A stretch of DNA of 64,000 nt from Synergistaceae bacterium (GTDB lineage Bacteria; Synergistota; Synergistia; Synergistales; Aminobacteriaceae): the NCBI GenBank assembly GCA_009783355.1, contig WRHH01000003.1, positions 52,475 through 116,474 of the forward strand. The letters are read 5' to 3'. Positions 18,981-27,590 of the stretch are shown one piece after another. Numbering within the stretch: position 1 is the stretch's first letter; the number at the start of each line of letters is the position of its first letter. Under the pieces are notes generated by a model. That model did not search any database, had not been told where the DNA came from, and worked only from the letters and a program-made list of their open reading frames with translations. A program made the translations under genes and the position numbers.

Positions 18981-19003
18981 TCCGAATTATGAATTACGAA
19001 TTA
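18981..19003. repeat. 7-base tandem repeat containing the M20 peptidase stop codon
   Basis: TCCGAAT TATGAAT TACGAAT TA, period 7. The TAA stop of the M20 gene (19001-19003 on the minus strand) lies at its edge. Confidence 0.75.
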
Positions 19004-21799
19004 TTTTTTGCGAAGAAGCAAGCCCAACGCCAAGATTATCAAGGCGCCAAATCCGGCGTTGCATCCGGCGCAGTCAAGGAGGTCTTCTATGCAATCAGGA
19101 AGACACTTATCCGGCTCAATTACTAGGGCTTTCGGCGAAATCGTCATATAGACAGCCTCTGGAGAAATGAAGTGAGCGTCCTTAGCTCCGTCGCCGAAGA
19201 GGAAGAAACCGCGCTCGGTTACTTTACCGCGATCCGGCCACGGATTACTGTTAGCCGCTTCATAAGCCGGATTCAGCTTGAAGAGGTCGGTCTTGGAATT
19301 TGCCAGAACAAACCTCGGGTTAGCGTCCGCGGTTGTATCCGCTACAGCGATGTTTATGGAGACATATAGCGAATTGGGGTCCCTCTCGGATACTCTCTTG
19401 TAGAAGACCTTCTCAACAGCTGTCCCGCTCGGAAGCGTTAGCGCGACAGGCGCGCCGCTGCGAACGATTCCAAATTTGACTTTTGAGATAAAATCTTTCA
19501 GGCTGCTGTCCCGGAGTACTTCCCAAGCGTCGTCTTCAGCGCCGAGCCCGTCTTTCGTGAGCTTGAACTCTAAGCGCATTGGCAACACGAATTCTTTAGA
19601 CAAATAGTCCGCATCGTTCAACGGAAGATATATTCCTCCCGATGCATGTCCCAACGCTATTTGCGCATCGGTTCGCTCGGTGACTATACGACCTGAGTAC
19701 ATTGGAATGTCAAACGCCGTTGCTGCTGCAAGCACATAACCGCCCAGCGCGGAAGCCGGCACTGCAGCTTTAGCGTCAATGTAGGTATCAAGGTTGACAT
19801 CGACGAGATCGAGATCCGCCCTGTCGGCATTGTAGCCGGGAATGTCCGCCCACATCAGCTGCGAGCCTACGCCGCTGATGTAGCGCGCCATCTCCACCAT
19901 GGCGTCAGCGCAAATCTTGGTCGTCTGCACTGCGGCTAAAATCGTCATCCTCTCGTTGGCCGCGTGGAACCAGCGCTCGTTACCAGGCAGTATCGCGCCA
20001 AACGTGGTCATATTGTTCCAGAAGTTTCTCGCGAGGGTTCCGCCCGTCGTCCCGTTCGGGTAGGCGTGAGCATTGTGCTGAGCGATGTCTTCCAGTCCCG
20101 GCGCCGCAACAGAGTTTCTGTAGCTCGCCATCAGCACCGAGTTGAGAATGTTGTCGTGCTTAATATACAGGTTGGGAGCGGTGAAGCTCGGAGCATTGCC
20201 GATTGTCCAGCCCTTATCCGTGAACCCTTCTGTAAACTTCTGCTGCGCGGCACTGAACTCCGCGGACGTGGCGTACATGCTGCGCGCATAAACTACAATC
20301 TGGAACGTATTGGCATTAGCGCCCGTTCCCATCGGATACATCGGGTTTAAGTGATACGCAGGTCCATCCGGGCCTGCGCCTGCAGACGCCTGCTGTAATA
20401 CTCCAAGCGAGACGGTCATCATCGGGGCAAGGCTGTCGGGGTGCCTCGCCTCAAGCCCAAACGCCGCGCCGTAGAAATTCTCGACGCCGCTCGGCATAAA
20501 GAGTTCAACGAGCGTGTCCGCTACTTTTTTCAGGAGTAACCCGTCGATTTCGGGGTAGGACGTCTTTATAGCTTCAAATCCCTTGCTTAGGAAGTACATT
20601 CCCCAAGTGACTCCGCCCTGACCGTATTGAGGGGTTATTGCATCAATCTGCTTACCGGTGTTTACCGTTAGAGTTAGTTTTTTTCCTTCGACGTCAACTA
20701 CGGAAACCACCCTTCCTGACCAGCCTTTGGCCATTGCCTCATTGTTCACTGCCATTTGAAAGGCATATACAGTGTTGATATTGACGCCTTCAATTGACAT
20801 GATGAATACCGATTTTGACGGCATGTAATAGCCGGAGCCGCCTACAAGGTCAACAAGTGTCGGGTCTCCCACTCTGTCGGTGACGTGGAAACCCGCTGAC
20901 TCGAGGCTGAATCCCTTGCCGATATCCGCTGACAGGTTCCAGCTTATTGTCCTGTTCGCGCTGCTGTTGTTGCCTGTAATAATTGGGAAACGGGAGTCCG
21001 TCGTGAACGAAGAGATGGGTATCTCCTCGCGGTTCAGGGACTTGTAAGCCCAGTTGTCATAGAAACCCGGGTTAGCGGTATAGTATGGAATATCAATATA
21101 GTTGAGGGTGTTAGCTACTGACGGCGTGCCGGGGCCGCCGTCCTCATACGCGCCCATACCCACGCGGATACGGCGGTCGAACGGCAGGTTGGCTTCCATG
21201 AGAGCCTTCATCGACATTAACGTGGCCAAGGTCGGGCCGCTGTCGTCCTGTATTCCGGCGCCATAAATCCAGCCGTCCTTGATGTAGGGCATCTTATACG
21301 CGTCCGGATTGAACGCTCCGGTCGAGTCGCGCCAACGCGGGCCGTTGGCTGCATTGACTGACGCGGTTGGCGAATCGAGATGGCTCAACGCGAAGATCAT
21401 CTCGGGGGCGTCCGCGTCTCCAATTTCAGCATAGAAGAACTTGTCAGGCTGATACCTGACGACTCTCGGGAAGCCCAGATCCTTGGCCATGTTGTATGCC
21501 CAGTCGTATTTTGCCGTCTTCCGCATGCCCTCGTTTTGGTTCGCTGTCGTATTTGATACGGGGAACGGATATGCCGTCGCCGCAGTACCGCCGCGAGATA
21601 TGGAATCATAGGTCGCGCCGGTTATCATAACGTCAACTAAATCATCTTTAAGAGCGTCAACCTTTGAATGGATCAATGCTCTTTGCTCTGGAGTCACAGT
21701 CACATCATACGGCTTCGGCGCCGCTGAAGCAATGCCGCAGAGCAGCAGAACAACAAAAATGCCGCACAAAATGCGTCTCATTTCGAACTTGTAGTACAT
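19001..21799 (-). CDS. Exported M20 (PepV-like) metallopeptidase with Synergistota-type sorting tail
   Basis: A 932-residue secreted dipeptidase-like protein. Signal peptide MRRILCGIFVVLLLCGIASA. M20 metal-site motifs in order: ALSHLDSP (His, Asp), YGAGIQDDSGPTLATL (bridging Asp), and GAYEDGGPG (acidic pair), which recall PepV-type peptidases although the protein is about twice their length because of inserted and C-terminal beta domains. The tail has EPDKCLPDC, AGCNAGFG, a hydrophobic helix and RKK, the same sorting signal as in the M14 neighbour. The start has AAGGAG at 9 bases. A paralogue at 48.4 kb shares the whole body but lacks the tail. Likely role: release of amino acids from peptides at the cell surface. 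Confidence 0.9.
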   Translation of the reverse strand: MYYKFEMRRILCGIFVVLLLCGIASAAPKPYDVTVTPEQRALIHSKVDALKDDLVDVMITGATYDSISRGGTAATAYPFPVSNTTANQNEGMRKTAKYDWAYNMAKDLGFPRVVRYQPDKFFYAEIGDADAPEMIFALSHLDSPTASVNAANGPRWRDSTGAFNPDAYKMPYIKDGWIYGAGIQDDSGPTLATLMSMKALMEANLPFDRRIRVGMGAYEDGGPGTPSVANTLNYIDIPYYTANPGFYDNWAYKSLNREEIPISSFTTDSRFPIITGNNSSANRTISWNLSADIGKGFSLESAGFHVTDRVGDPTLVDLVGGSGYYMPSKSVFIMSIEGVNINTVYAFQMAVNNEAMAKGWSGRVVSVVDVEGKKLTLTVNTGKQIDAITPQYGQGGVTWGMYFLSKGFEAIKTSYPEIDGLLLKKVADTLVELFMPSGVENFYGAAFGLEARHPDSLAPMMTVSLGVLQQASAGAGPDGPAYHLNPMYPMGTGANANTFQIVVYARSMYATSAEFSAAQQKFTEGFTDKGWTIGNAPSFTAPNLYIKHDNILNSVLMASYRNSVAAPGLEDIAQHNAHAYPNGTTGGTLARNFWNNMTTFGAILPGNERWFHAANERMTILAAVQTTKICADAMVEMARYISGVGSQLMWADIPGYNADRADLDLVDVNLDTYIDAKAAVPASALGGYVLAAATAFDIPMYSGRIVTERTDAQIALGHASGGIYLPLNDADYLSKEFVLPMRLEFKLTKDGLGAEDDAWEVLRDSSLKDFISKVKFGIVRSGAPVALTLPSGTAVEKVFYKRVSERDPNSLYVSINIAVADTTADANPRFVLANSKTDLFKLNPAYEAANSNPWPDRGKVTERGFFLFGDGAKDAHFISPEAVYMTISPKALVIEPDKCLPDCIEDLLDCAGCNAGFGALIILALGLLLRKK

Positions 21800-21903
21800 A
21801 ATTAATTTCTCCTTTGTTCTATTATATTATTGAATGTTTTTATCATTCATGCACATGAACATTATACCTTATTATTTAATTTTTTGATGGTCTATTTTTT
21901 TAC

Positions 21904-21932
21904 TTTGACAACAAATCCAATGAAAATTAAGC
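21904..21932 (+). promoter_or_regulatory. Possible promoter of the 2-hydroxyacyl-CoA dehydratase cluster
   Basis: TTGACA at 21904-21909, then 17 bases, then TAAGCT. The -35 is perfect and the -10 is weak. It lies about 55 bases before the start of the first gene of the catabolic cluster in an AT-rich gap. Confidence 0.4.
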
Positions 21933-21986
21933 TAAAATATATCCATGTAATTTTCAAAGGAGTTTACTTAAGGAGGAATTGAAATT

Positions 21987-23165
21987 ATGCAAGCTTTGGA
22001 AGGGCTCAAAGTGGTTGAAGTTGGGCATATTCTGGCGGGACCCTGGTGCGGGACGCTTATGGCCGATTTTGGCGCAGAAGTGATCAAAGTGGAGCCCCCG
22101 AAAGATGGCGACATGATACGCGGGATGGGTCGCGTCAAAGATTTATGGTATTGCGTGGAAGGGCGCAATAAAAAAAATATCACGCTGAACCTGAAAGAAC
22201 AAAAAGGCAAGGAAATACTCAAAGAATTACTAAAAGATGCGGACGTCCTTATCGAAAACTTTCGCCCCGGAGTTTTCAGTAAGCTTGGCTTCAGCTGGGA
22301 GATACTGCAGGAAATAAATCCCCGGCTTGTGTATGTTTGTTCTTCAGGTTACGGGCAAACGGGGCCATATAGCCACAGACCGGGTTTTGACCGCATTGGG
22401 CTGGCTCTGGGCGGTTTTCTCGAAGTCACAGGTTTTCCCGGCGAGCCTCCGATAAAGCCGGGGCTTTCCGCATGCGACTTTTATACCGCGATGCTTGCGT
22501 GTTCTGCGGCAATGTTTGCAATTTATAGCCGCGATGTAGTCGGCACGGGAAAAGGACAAATGATAGACTGCTGCCTCACGGAATCCGCTCTGCGCATACA
22601 GGAGTCAATAATTGCCGAATATAGCTATGACGGATCAATCCGTACCCGTATTGGAAACGGAACCAACGTGACGATACCCTCCGGTCATTTCCTGACGAAG
22701 GATGATAAATACTTAGTGTTGACCGTGTCCGGCGATAAATTGTTCAAAAAGTTTACGGAAGTCACGGGAATGCCTGAATTGGCGGAGAATCCCGAGTATA
22801 GCACCGGCCCTTTACGCACAAAAAATAGAGAGGAACTCAACGAGATAACCGCTAAATGGGCTCGCTCGCACACTATTGACGAATGCATGGCCGCGCTTGG
22901 GGACGAGATACCGAACTGTAAAGTTTACAATGTGGAAGACATCATGAAAGACGAGCATTTCAAGGCTCGTAACGCCATCATACAAGTTCAGACCGAAAAA
23001 TTCGGGGAAATAAGCATGCAAAACGTATCGCCAAAAATGATGGGGACGCCCGGCGAGGTCAAATGGGCAGGCGCGCCGCTCGGAAAGTTCAATCAGGAAA
23101 TCTACGCCCGTTTGGGTTACACAGAGGAGCAAATAAAGGATTTGGAGGCTAATGGAGTCATTTAA
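21987..23165 (+). CDS. Family III acyl-CoA transferase (CaiB/BaiF; FldA/HadA position)
   Basis: A 392-residue CoA-transferase. The N-terminus MQALEGLKVVEVGHILAGPWCG is characteristic, the YGQTGPY block is present, and the catalytic aspartate is probably Asp164 in LSACDFYTAM. It is the first gene of the set transferase, activase, dehydratase subunit B, dehydratase subunit C, the same order as fldAIBC (phenyllactate) and hadAIBC (2-hydroxyisocaproate). It should therefore activate a 2-hydroxyacid by taking CoA from a product acyl-CoA. AAGGAGG precedes the ATG. The substrate is not evident. Confidence 0.9.
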   Translation: MQALEGLKVVEVGHILAGPWCGTLMADFGAEVIKVEPPKDGDMIRGMGRVKDLWYCVEGRNKKNITLNLKEQKGKEILKELLKDADVLIENFRPGVFSKLGFSWEILQEINPRLVYVCSSGYGQTGPYSHRPGFDRIGLALGGFLEVTGFPGEPPIKPGLSACDFYTAMLACSAAMFAIYSRDVVGTGKGQMIDCCLTESALRIQESIIAEYSYDGSIRTRIGNGTNVTIPSGHFLTKDDKYLVLTVSGDKLFKKFTEVTGMPELAENPEYSTGPLRTKNREELNEITAKWARSHTIDECMAALGDEIPNCKVYNVEDIMKDEHFKARNAIIQVQTEKFGEISMQNVSPKMMGTPGEVKWAGAPLGKFNQEIYARLGYTEEQIKDLEANGVI

Positions 23166-23192
23166 CGCGAATATTGGAATGGGGGCGTTTTC

Positions 23193-23966
23193 ATGTTGAC
23201 TATGGGGATTGACATAGGCTCCGCCGCCTGTAAAAGCCTCATTCTTAAGGACGGGAAACATATCCTGTCTAAAGAAGTGTTCCCTTTGGGCACAGGGACT
23301 TCCGGCCCCAATAAAGTATTTGAACAGGCTCTCGCGAACGCTTGTCTGGAACACAAAGACCTTGATCATATCATGGTAACCGGTTACGGACGTTTTACTT
23401 TTGACGCTGCCGACAGCCAGCGCAGCGAAATCACCTGCCACGCGGCGGGAATGCATTTTACAATGCCTAAAGTGCGTACCCTGATAGATATCGGAGGGCA
23501 GGATATTAAAATCCTGCGCCTGAACGAACGCGGGAAAGTGGAAAGTTTTGTGATGAACGACAAATGCGCCGCTGGAACAGGGCGCTTTTTGGAGGTCATG
23601 GCGCGCGTCATGAACGTCCGGATAGAAGACCTGGGCGCGTTGTCCATGCAAAGCACGGAGGAAGTCAGCATCAGCAACACCTGTACCGTGTTCGCCGAGA
23701 GCGAAGTTATCTCCAAACTCTCGACAGGAGTGAAGCTGCCCGACCTTGTGGCCGGTATTCTCGCCTCCGTCGCAAAGCGGGTAGCGTCCTTGGCCTTCCG
23801 CAACGGCGTCGAAGCCGAGGTTGGCATGAGCGGAGGCGTAGCGTTGAATGAAGGTATAATTAACGCCCTCTCGAAGGAGCTGAAAACTCAGATCCTTGTT
23901 CCAGAACTGTGTCAGTATCTTGGAGCGCTAGGGGCGGCTATTTATGCAGGTAAAGAAGCACTGTAA
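23193..23966 (+). CDS. 2-hydroxyacyl-CoA dehydratase activase (ATP-dependent reductive activator)
   Basis: A 257-residue ASKHA-fold iron-sulfur protein of the HgdC/FldI/HadI type. ATP-binding begins GIDIGSAACK. The cysteines that hold the single [4Fe-4S] cluster between two subunits are Cys125 in NDKCAAGTG and Cys164 in SNTCTVFAESEV, at the family spacing. It hydrolyses ATP to push one low-potential electron into the dehydratase. GGGGG lies 7 bases before the ATG. It follows the CoA-transferase by 27 bases and precedes the dehydratase subunits by 54. Confidence 0.95.
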   Translation: MLTMGIDIGSAACKSLILKDGKHILSKEVFPLGTGTSGPNKVFEQALANACLEHKDLDHIMVTGYGRFTFDAADSQRSEITCHAAGMHFTMPKVRTLIDIGGQDIKILRLNERGKVESFVMNDKCAAGTGRFLEVMARVMNVRIEDLGALSMQSTEEVSISNTCTVFAESEVISKLSTGVKLPDLVAGILASVAKRVASLAFRNGVEAEVGMSGGVALNEGIINALSKELKTQILVPELCQYLGALGAAIYAGKEAL

Positions 23967-24020
23967 CTTGAACAGCAGAACTATTCTCAGATTATTCTAA
24001 GATAGATAAGGAGAATTGAT

Positions 24021-25313
24021 ATGAGCGAAGTCAAAGATACACCAATTGAATCGTCGCCGCTACCGGCGCCAAAACCAAAACGCCCGTTGCCGCTGTCCCG
24101 GCAGATGGTGAACGAACAGACGGCCAAGTGTTATGCGGAGGCTTGGGCGGCAAAGGAAAATGGGGAACCTGTCGGTTGGTCAACCGCCATTTTCCCTCAG
24201 GAGGTTTGCGAAGCTTTCGGCGTTCCTGTTTTATACCCTGAAAATAATGCCGCAGCGATATCCGCCAAACACTTGGGCGACCCGTTCATTGAACACGCCG
24301 AAGGCGCGATGGGCTTTCCTATTAATATCTGCTCTTATGCCCGTTTAAATATGGGGATGGCGGATGTTCTGGACAACCCGGATTACAAGGCAGACCCCGC
24401 TATGCCCCGCCCGGATTTTCTGCTCTTAGCCAACAACAGCTGCACTCAATTGATGAAATGGTATGAGTGTCTTTCGGAAGCCCTGAACATCCCAATTTTC
24501 TTTGTAGACTGCCTGTTTAACTATTACGAAGAGGAGCCAGCTTTTTACAAAGTGAAATATGTGCGCAGCCAAATAGAAAATTACATTGAAAATATGGAAA
24601 AATTCCTGAAAAGAAAATTAGATTGGGATAAGTACCTGGAAGTCCAGAAGCGCTCTCAGATTAATTGCCAGCTTTTCAACGAAATAGTGGATTTGAACCG
24701 GCGCACGCCTGCGCCCATGAGCGGATTTGATCTGTTCAACTATATGTCCTGCTTAGTTTTATGCCGCGGGAAAGAATCCACTACTGAAATCTTCAAACAG
24801 CTTAAGGCAGAGGTGGAGGAAAACATAAAGAACAATACCTCCACTTTCCCGGGCGAGGAAAAGTATCGGGTACACTGGGAGGGTATTGCCTGCTGGCCAA
24901 ATTTAGGATTCAACCTGAAAAAACTGAAGGAGTATAACGTGAACGCCGTCATGAACGGCTACGTGACCGCATGGGACGTGCGTTATGCACCAGGCGACCT
25001 TGATGGCATGGCAAAAGCTTACCAGACCTCGTCCACTAACAGCCTGTCCACTCCAACCATCATGAATAAACGGGTCGATTCCATCAAGAACTTCGGCTGC
25101 GACGGGATGTTATGCCACGTTAACCGAAGCTGCAAACTGATGACGTTTCATATTTTCGTCGGGCGTGAGATAGTCGAGAGTAACGCTCATATTCCTGTTG
25201 CTAATTTTGATGGCGACCAATCCGACACGCGTATTTTTTCGGAAGCTCAGTTTGAGACGCGTCTGCAGGGATTAGTGGAAATCATGAAGGAACAAAAGGA
25301 GGGAGCTGTATAA
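24021..25313 (+). CDS. 2-hydroxyacyl-CoA dehydratase, larger subunit (FldB/HadB/HgdA type)
   Basis: A 430-residue subunit of the radical dehydratase that removes water from (R)-2-hydroxyacyl-CoA to give trans-2-enoyl-CoA. It follows the family pattern: Met-rich N-terminal helix, EVCEAFGVPVLYPENNAA, the first cysteine region LANNSCTQLMKWYE, IFFVDCLFN, and later cysteines near DGMLCHVNRSCK that help hold the [4Fe-4S] cluster. AAGGAG precedes the ATG. Its stop codon touches the start of the next subunit gene, which fits a fixed subunit ratio. Sequence alone does not separate phenyllactyl, hydroxyisocaproyl or hydroxyglutaryl specificity. Confidence 0.93.
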   Translation: MSEVKDTPIESSPLPAPKPKRPLPLSRQMVNEQTAKCYAEAWAAKENGEPVGWSTAIFPQEVCEAFGVPVLYPENNAAAISAKHLGDPFIEHAEGAMGFPINICSYARLNMGMADVLDNPDYKADPAMPRPDFLLLANNSCTQLMKWYECLSEALNIPIFFVDCLFNYYEEEPAFYKVKYVRSQIENYIENMEKFLKRKLDWDKYLEVQKRSQINCQLFNEIVDLNRRTPAPMSGFDLFNYMSCLVLCRGKESTTEIFKQLKAEVEENIKNNTSTFPGEEKYRVHWEGIACWPNLGFNLKKLKEYNVNAVMNGYVTAWDVRYAPGDLDGMAKAYQTSSTNSLSTPTIMNKRVDSIKNFGCDGMLCHVNRSCKLMTFHIFVGREIVESNAHIPVANFDGDQSDTRIFSEAQFETRLQGLVEIMKEQKEGAV

Positions 25314-26438
25314 ATGAACACTCTTGATATGGCGCTTCAACGCCTTCAGGAAATAGCGGCGAATCCGCGTAAAATTCTGGACGGTTATCTGGCTCAGGGA
25401 AAGAAGGTAGTCGGGTGTTTTCCCATTTATGTTCCGGAAGAACTGGTACACGCTGCGGGAATGATCCCGATGGGGCTGTGGGGCGGGCAGGTGACGCCGA
25501 CCATAGCGGCTAAATACAACCCTATATCCACCTGCTCTGTCATGCGCTCTTGCCTGGAGTTTGGCATTACGGGAAAATATAGAGGCATCTCTTGCGCGAT
25601 AATGCCCATGCTTTGCGATACCTTCCGCGGCATGAGCGCAGGATGGCGCGCGGGCGTCAAAGATATTCAGCTCGCAGCCTTTATTCACCCGCAGAACAGA
25701 AATGACACATATGCCCAATATTTTCTCACGGCGGAGTACCGGGCGCTTGCTGCCCGCGTTGAGAAGCTGACCGGCGAGAAAGTAGAGGACGACAAACTCA
25801 GCGCAAGCATCGAAGTTTACAACTTACATTCCAAAACGATGATGAATTTTACGCAAGTTGCAAACGATCACCTTGACGTCGTCAACCCGATAATCCGTCA
25901 CGCAGTAATGAAAAGCGCGGTTTTTATGCCAAAAGAAGAACATACAATAGCTGTTCAGGAGATAATTGGCGAACTTAATAAACTGCCAAAGCATGACTGG
26001 AAAGGCAAAAAGGTGATATTATCAGGGATTACCGCTGAACCTAATGAATTTCTGAGAATTTTTGTTGAGAACAACATAGCTGTAGTGGGGGACGATATAG
26101 CTCAGGAGTCGCGTCAATACCGGACTTTAATACCTGACGGCGCCAATCCCTGGGAACGCCTGTCGGGGCAATGGATGAACCGATGGGGATGCTCCACGGT
26201 GCATGAGAAGCAGTTCAGTAGAGGTAAAATGCTTGTGGACATGGCAAAGGATAGCGGGGCTTCATGCGTGGTTATTTGTCTGATGCGCTTTTGCGATGTG
26301 GAGGAATACGATTCGGCGTTAATAATAAAGGATGTAAAAGAGGCAGGTCTATACAGTTTGTGTTTGGAAATCGACCAGAGCACACAAAATAATGAGCAGT
26401 CCCGCACTAAGCTTCAAAGTTTCGCAGAACTGGAATGA
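25314..26438 (+). CDS. 2-hydroxyacyl-CoA dehydratase, smaller subunit (FldC/HadC/HgdB type)
   Basis: A 374-residue partner of the preceding subunit. It shows the family start (GYLAQGKKVVGCFPIYVPEELVHAAGMIPMGLWG) and the cluster-binding cysteines in CSVMRSCLEFG and IMPMLCDTFRGM, plus a later VICLMRFCDVEE segment. Start and preceding stop are adjacent (TAA then ATG). Its own end overlaps the next gene by four bases (ATGA), so the FabK-like gene is translationally coupled to it. Together the two subunits and the activase form a complete dehydratase system. Confidence 0.93.
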   Translation: MNTLDMALQRLQEIAANPRKILDGYLAQGKKVVGCFPIYVPEELVHAAGMIPMGLWGGQVTPTIAAKYNPISTCSVMRSCLEFGITGKYRGISCAIMPMLCDTFRGMSAGWRAGVKDIQLAAFIHPQNRNDTYAQYFLTAEYRALAARVEKLTGEKVEDDKLSASIEVYNLHSKTMMNFTQVANDHLDVVNPIIRHAVMKSAVFMPKEEHTIAVQEIIGELNKLPKHDWKGKKVILSGITAEPNEFLRIFVENNIAVVGDDIAQESRQYRTLIPDGANPWERLSGQWMNRWGCSTVHEKQFSRGKMLVDMAKDSGASCVVICLMRFCDVEEYDSALIIKDVKEAGLYSLCLEIDQSTQNNEQSRTKLQSFAELE

Positions 26439-27379
26439 TGAGAAATAGATTAAAAGAACTGTTTGGAATAGAATACCCCATTATTCAGGGGGGAATGGCG
26501 CACGTTTCATCGGGCGCGTTTGCGGCTGCCGTCAGCGAGGCGGGGGCGCTAGGCACAATTGCAACGGCTGCGAGGGAAGGAGCTTATGTCCGGGAGCAAA
26601 TAAGAGAGGCGCGAGCGCTAACGAGGCGCCCGCTCAACGTGAATATAATGCTCGCAAACCCATATTGCAAAGAAGTGGTCGATGTCATTCTGGACGAAGG
26701 AGTCTCCCTGGTAACGACGGGCGCCGGAAGCCCTGCGCCTTATATGAAGGATTTTACGGCTAACGGCTGCAAGGTAATTTCAGTTGTCCCTCACGTGAGG
26801 GCGGCTGTGAAGGTTGAAGACCTGGGCGTTGCGGCAGTGGTGGCGGAAGGAGGAGAGTCGGGCGGACATGTGGGTTCGGTTTCAACTATGGTTCTGGTCG
26901 CGATGGTCTCGGACGCGGTCAGTATCCCTGTGATTGCGGCTGGTGGAATTGCAGACGGAAAAGGTTTTATGGCAGCAATGGCTCTGGGAGCGGTTGGCGT
27001 CCAAATCGGAACCGCATTTCTTGCGACAAGGGAGTGCCCCATACATCAAGCATATAAGGAGCGCCTGCTCGCCGCCAAAGAGACGGATACTGTCATCACA
27101 GGATTGGGAACAAAGGACCCCGTGCGCTGCCTCCGCAATCAGCTTACGGACAACTACTTTGAAATGGCGAGCAGGCAAACGCCTTTTGAGGAACTTATTA
27201 AGCCTTTGTCGGGCTCGCTAGCCAGGGCTGTAGGAGGAGACATGGAGACGGGAAGCCTGCAAGCCGGGCAAATAGCGGGGATGCTTCGCGAGTTAAGGAC
27301 GGTTCGCGAACTTATTGACGACGTGATGAGCGGCGCTGAAATGGCGCTAGAGAAGATAGCGAAATATGGAAGTTATTGA
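26435..27379 (+). CDS. FabK/nitronate-monooxygenase family FMN enzyme, possible enoyl-CoA reductase
   Basis: A 314-residue TIM-barrel flavoprotein. It has the enoyl-ACP reductase II signature: IEYPIIQGGMAHVSSGAFAA, the FMN-phosphate region VIAAGGIADGKGF and, most telling, AEGGESGGHVG, the FabK form of the active-site loop. FabK reduces trans-2-enoyl thioesters with NAD(P)H. It overlaps the dehydratase subunit gene by four bases and sits where fld/had clusters carry an acyl-CoA dehydrogenase and Etf. I infer it may reduce the enoyl-CoA formed by the dehydratase. It could instead be the housekeeping enoyl-ACP reductase; no other fatty-acid synthesis gene is near. Confidence 0.82.
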   Translation: MMRNRLKELFGIEYPIIQGGMAHVSSGAFAAAVSEAGALGTIATAAREGAYVREQIREARALTRRPLNVNIMLANPYCKEVVDVILDEGVSLVTTGAGSPAPYMKDFTANGCKVISVVPHVRAAVKVEDLGVAAVVAEGGESGGHVGSVSTMVLVAMVSDAVSIPVIAAGGIADGKGFMAAMALGAVGVQIGTAFLATRECPIHQAYKERLLAAKETDTVITGLGTKDPVRCLRNQLTDNYFEMASRQTPFEELIKPLSGSLARAVGGDMETGSLQAGQIAGMLRELRTVRELIDDVMSGAEMALEKIAKYGSY

Positions 27380-27396
27380 AACATATTTTGTAGAGG

Positions 27397-27510
27397 GCTG
27401 TAGCAAAAGTAATAATATGATAAATCAAACCACAATATATAGTAGACAAGCGGCATCATGAACACAAGATATTGTAGGGGCGGCATTTTGCCGACCGCTT
27501 TTGTTACAGC
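27397..27510. mobile_element. Miniature inverted-repeat element, copy 1
   Basis: 114 bases bounded by GCTGTAGCAAAAG at the left and CTTTTGTTACAGC at the right, terminal inverted repeats matching at 12 of 13 positions. Inside are CAAACCACAATATATAGT and a hairpin GTAGGGGCGGCATTTTGCCGACC. No coding capacity and no clear target duplication. A second copy, inverted, lies at 63891 to the window end, with the same internal blocks. It separates the dehydratase genes from the AT-rich MBOAT/SGNH pair. Confidence 0.8.
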
Positions 27511-27590
27511 ACTGTGTTATAGAATTTGCATACATCAAATAACTGGGCGTATTGATCTATGTAATTGCTTATATTATGGAGTGTTGGAAG

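Noticed and set aside
22812..23651. Long minus-strand frame across the CoA-transferase and activase genes
   Set aside because: Both plus-strand genes have full family motifs; the antisense product has none.
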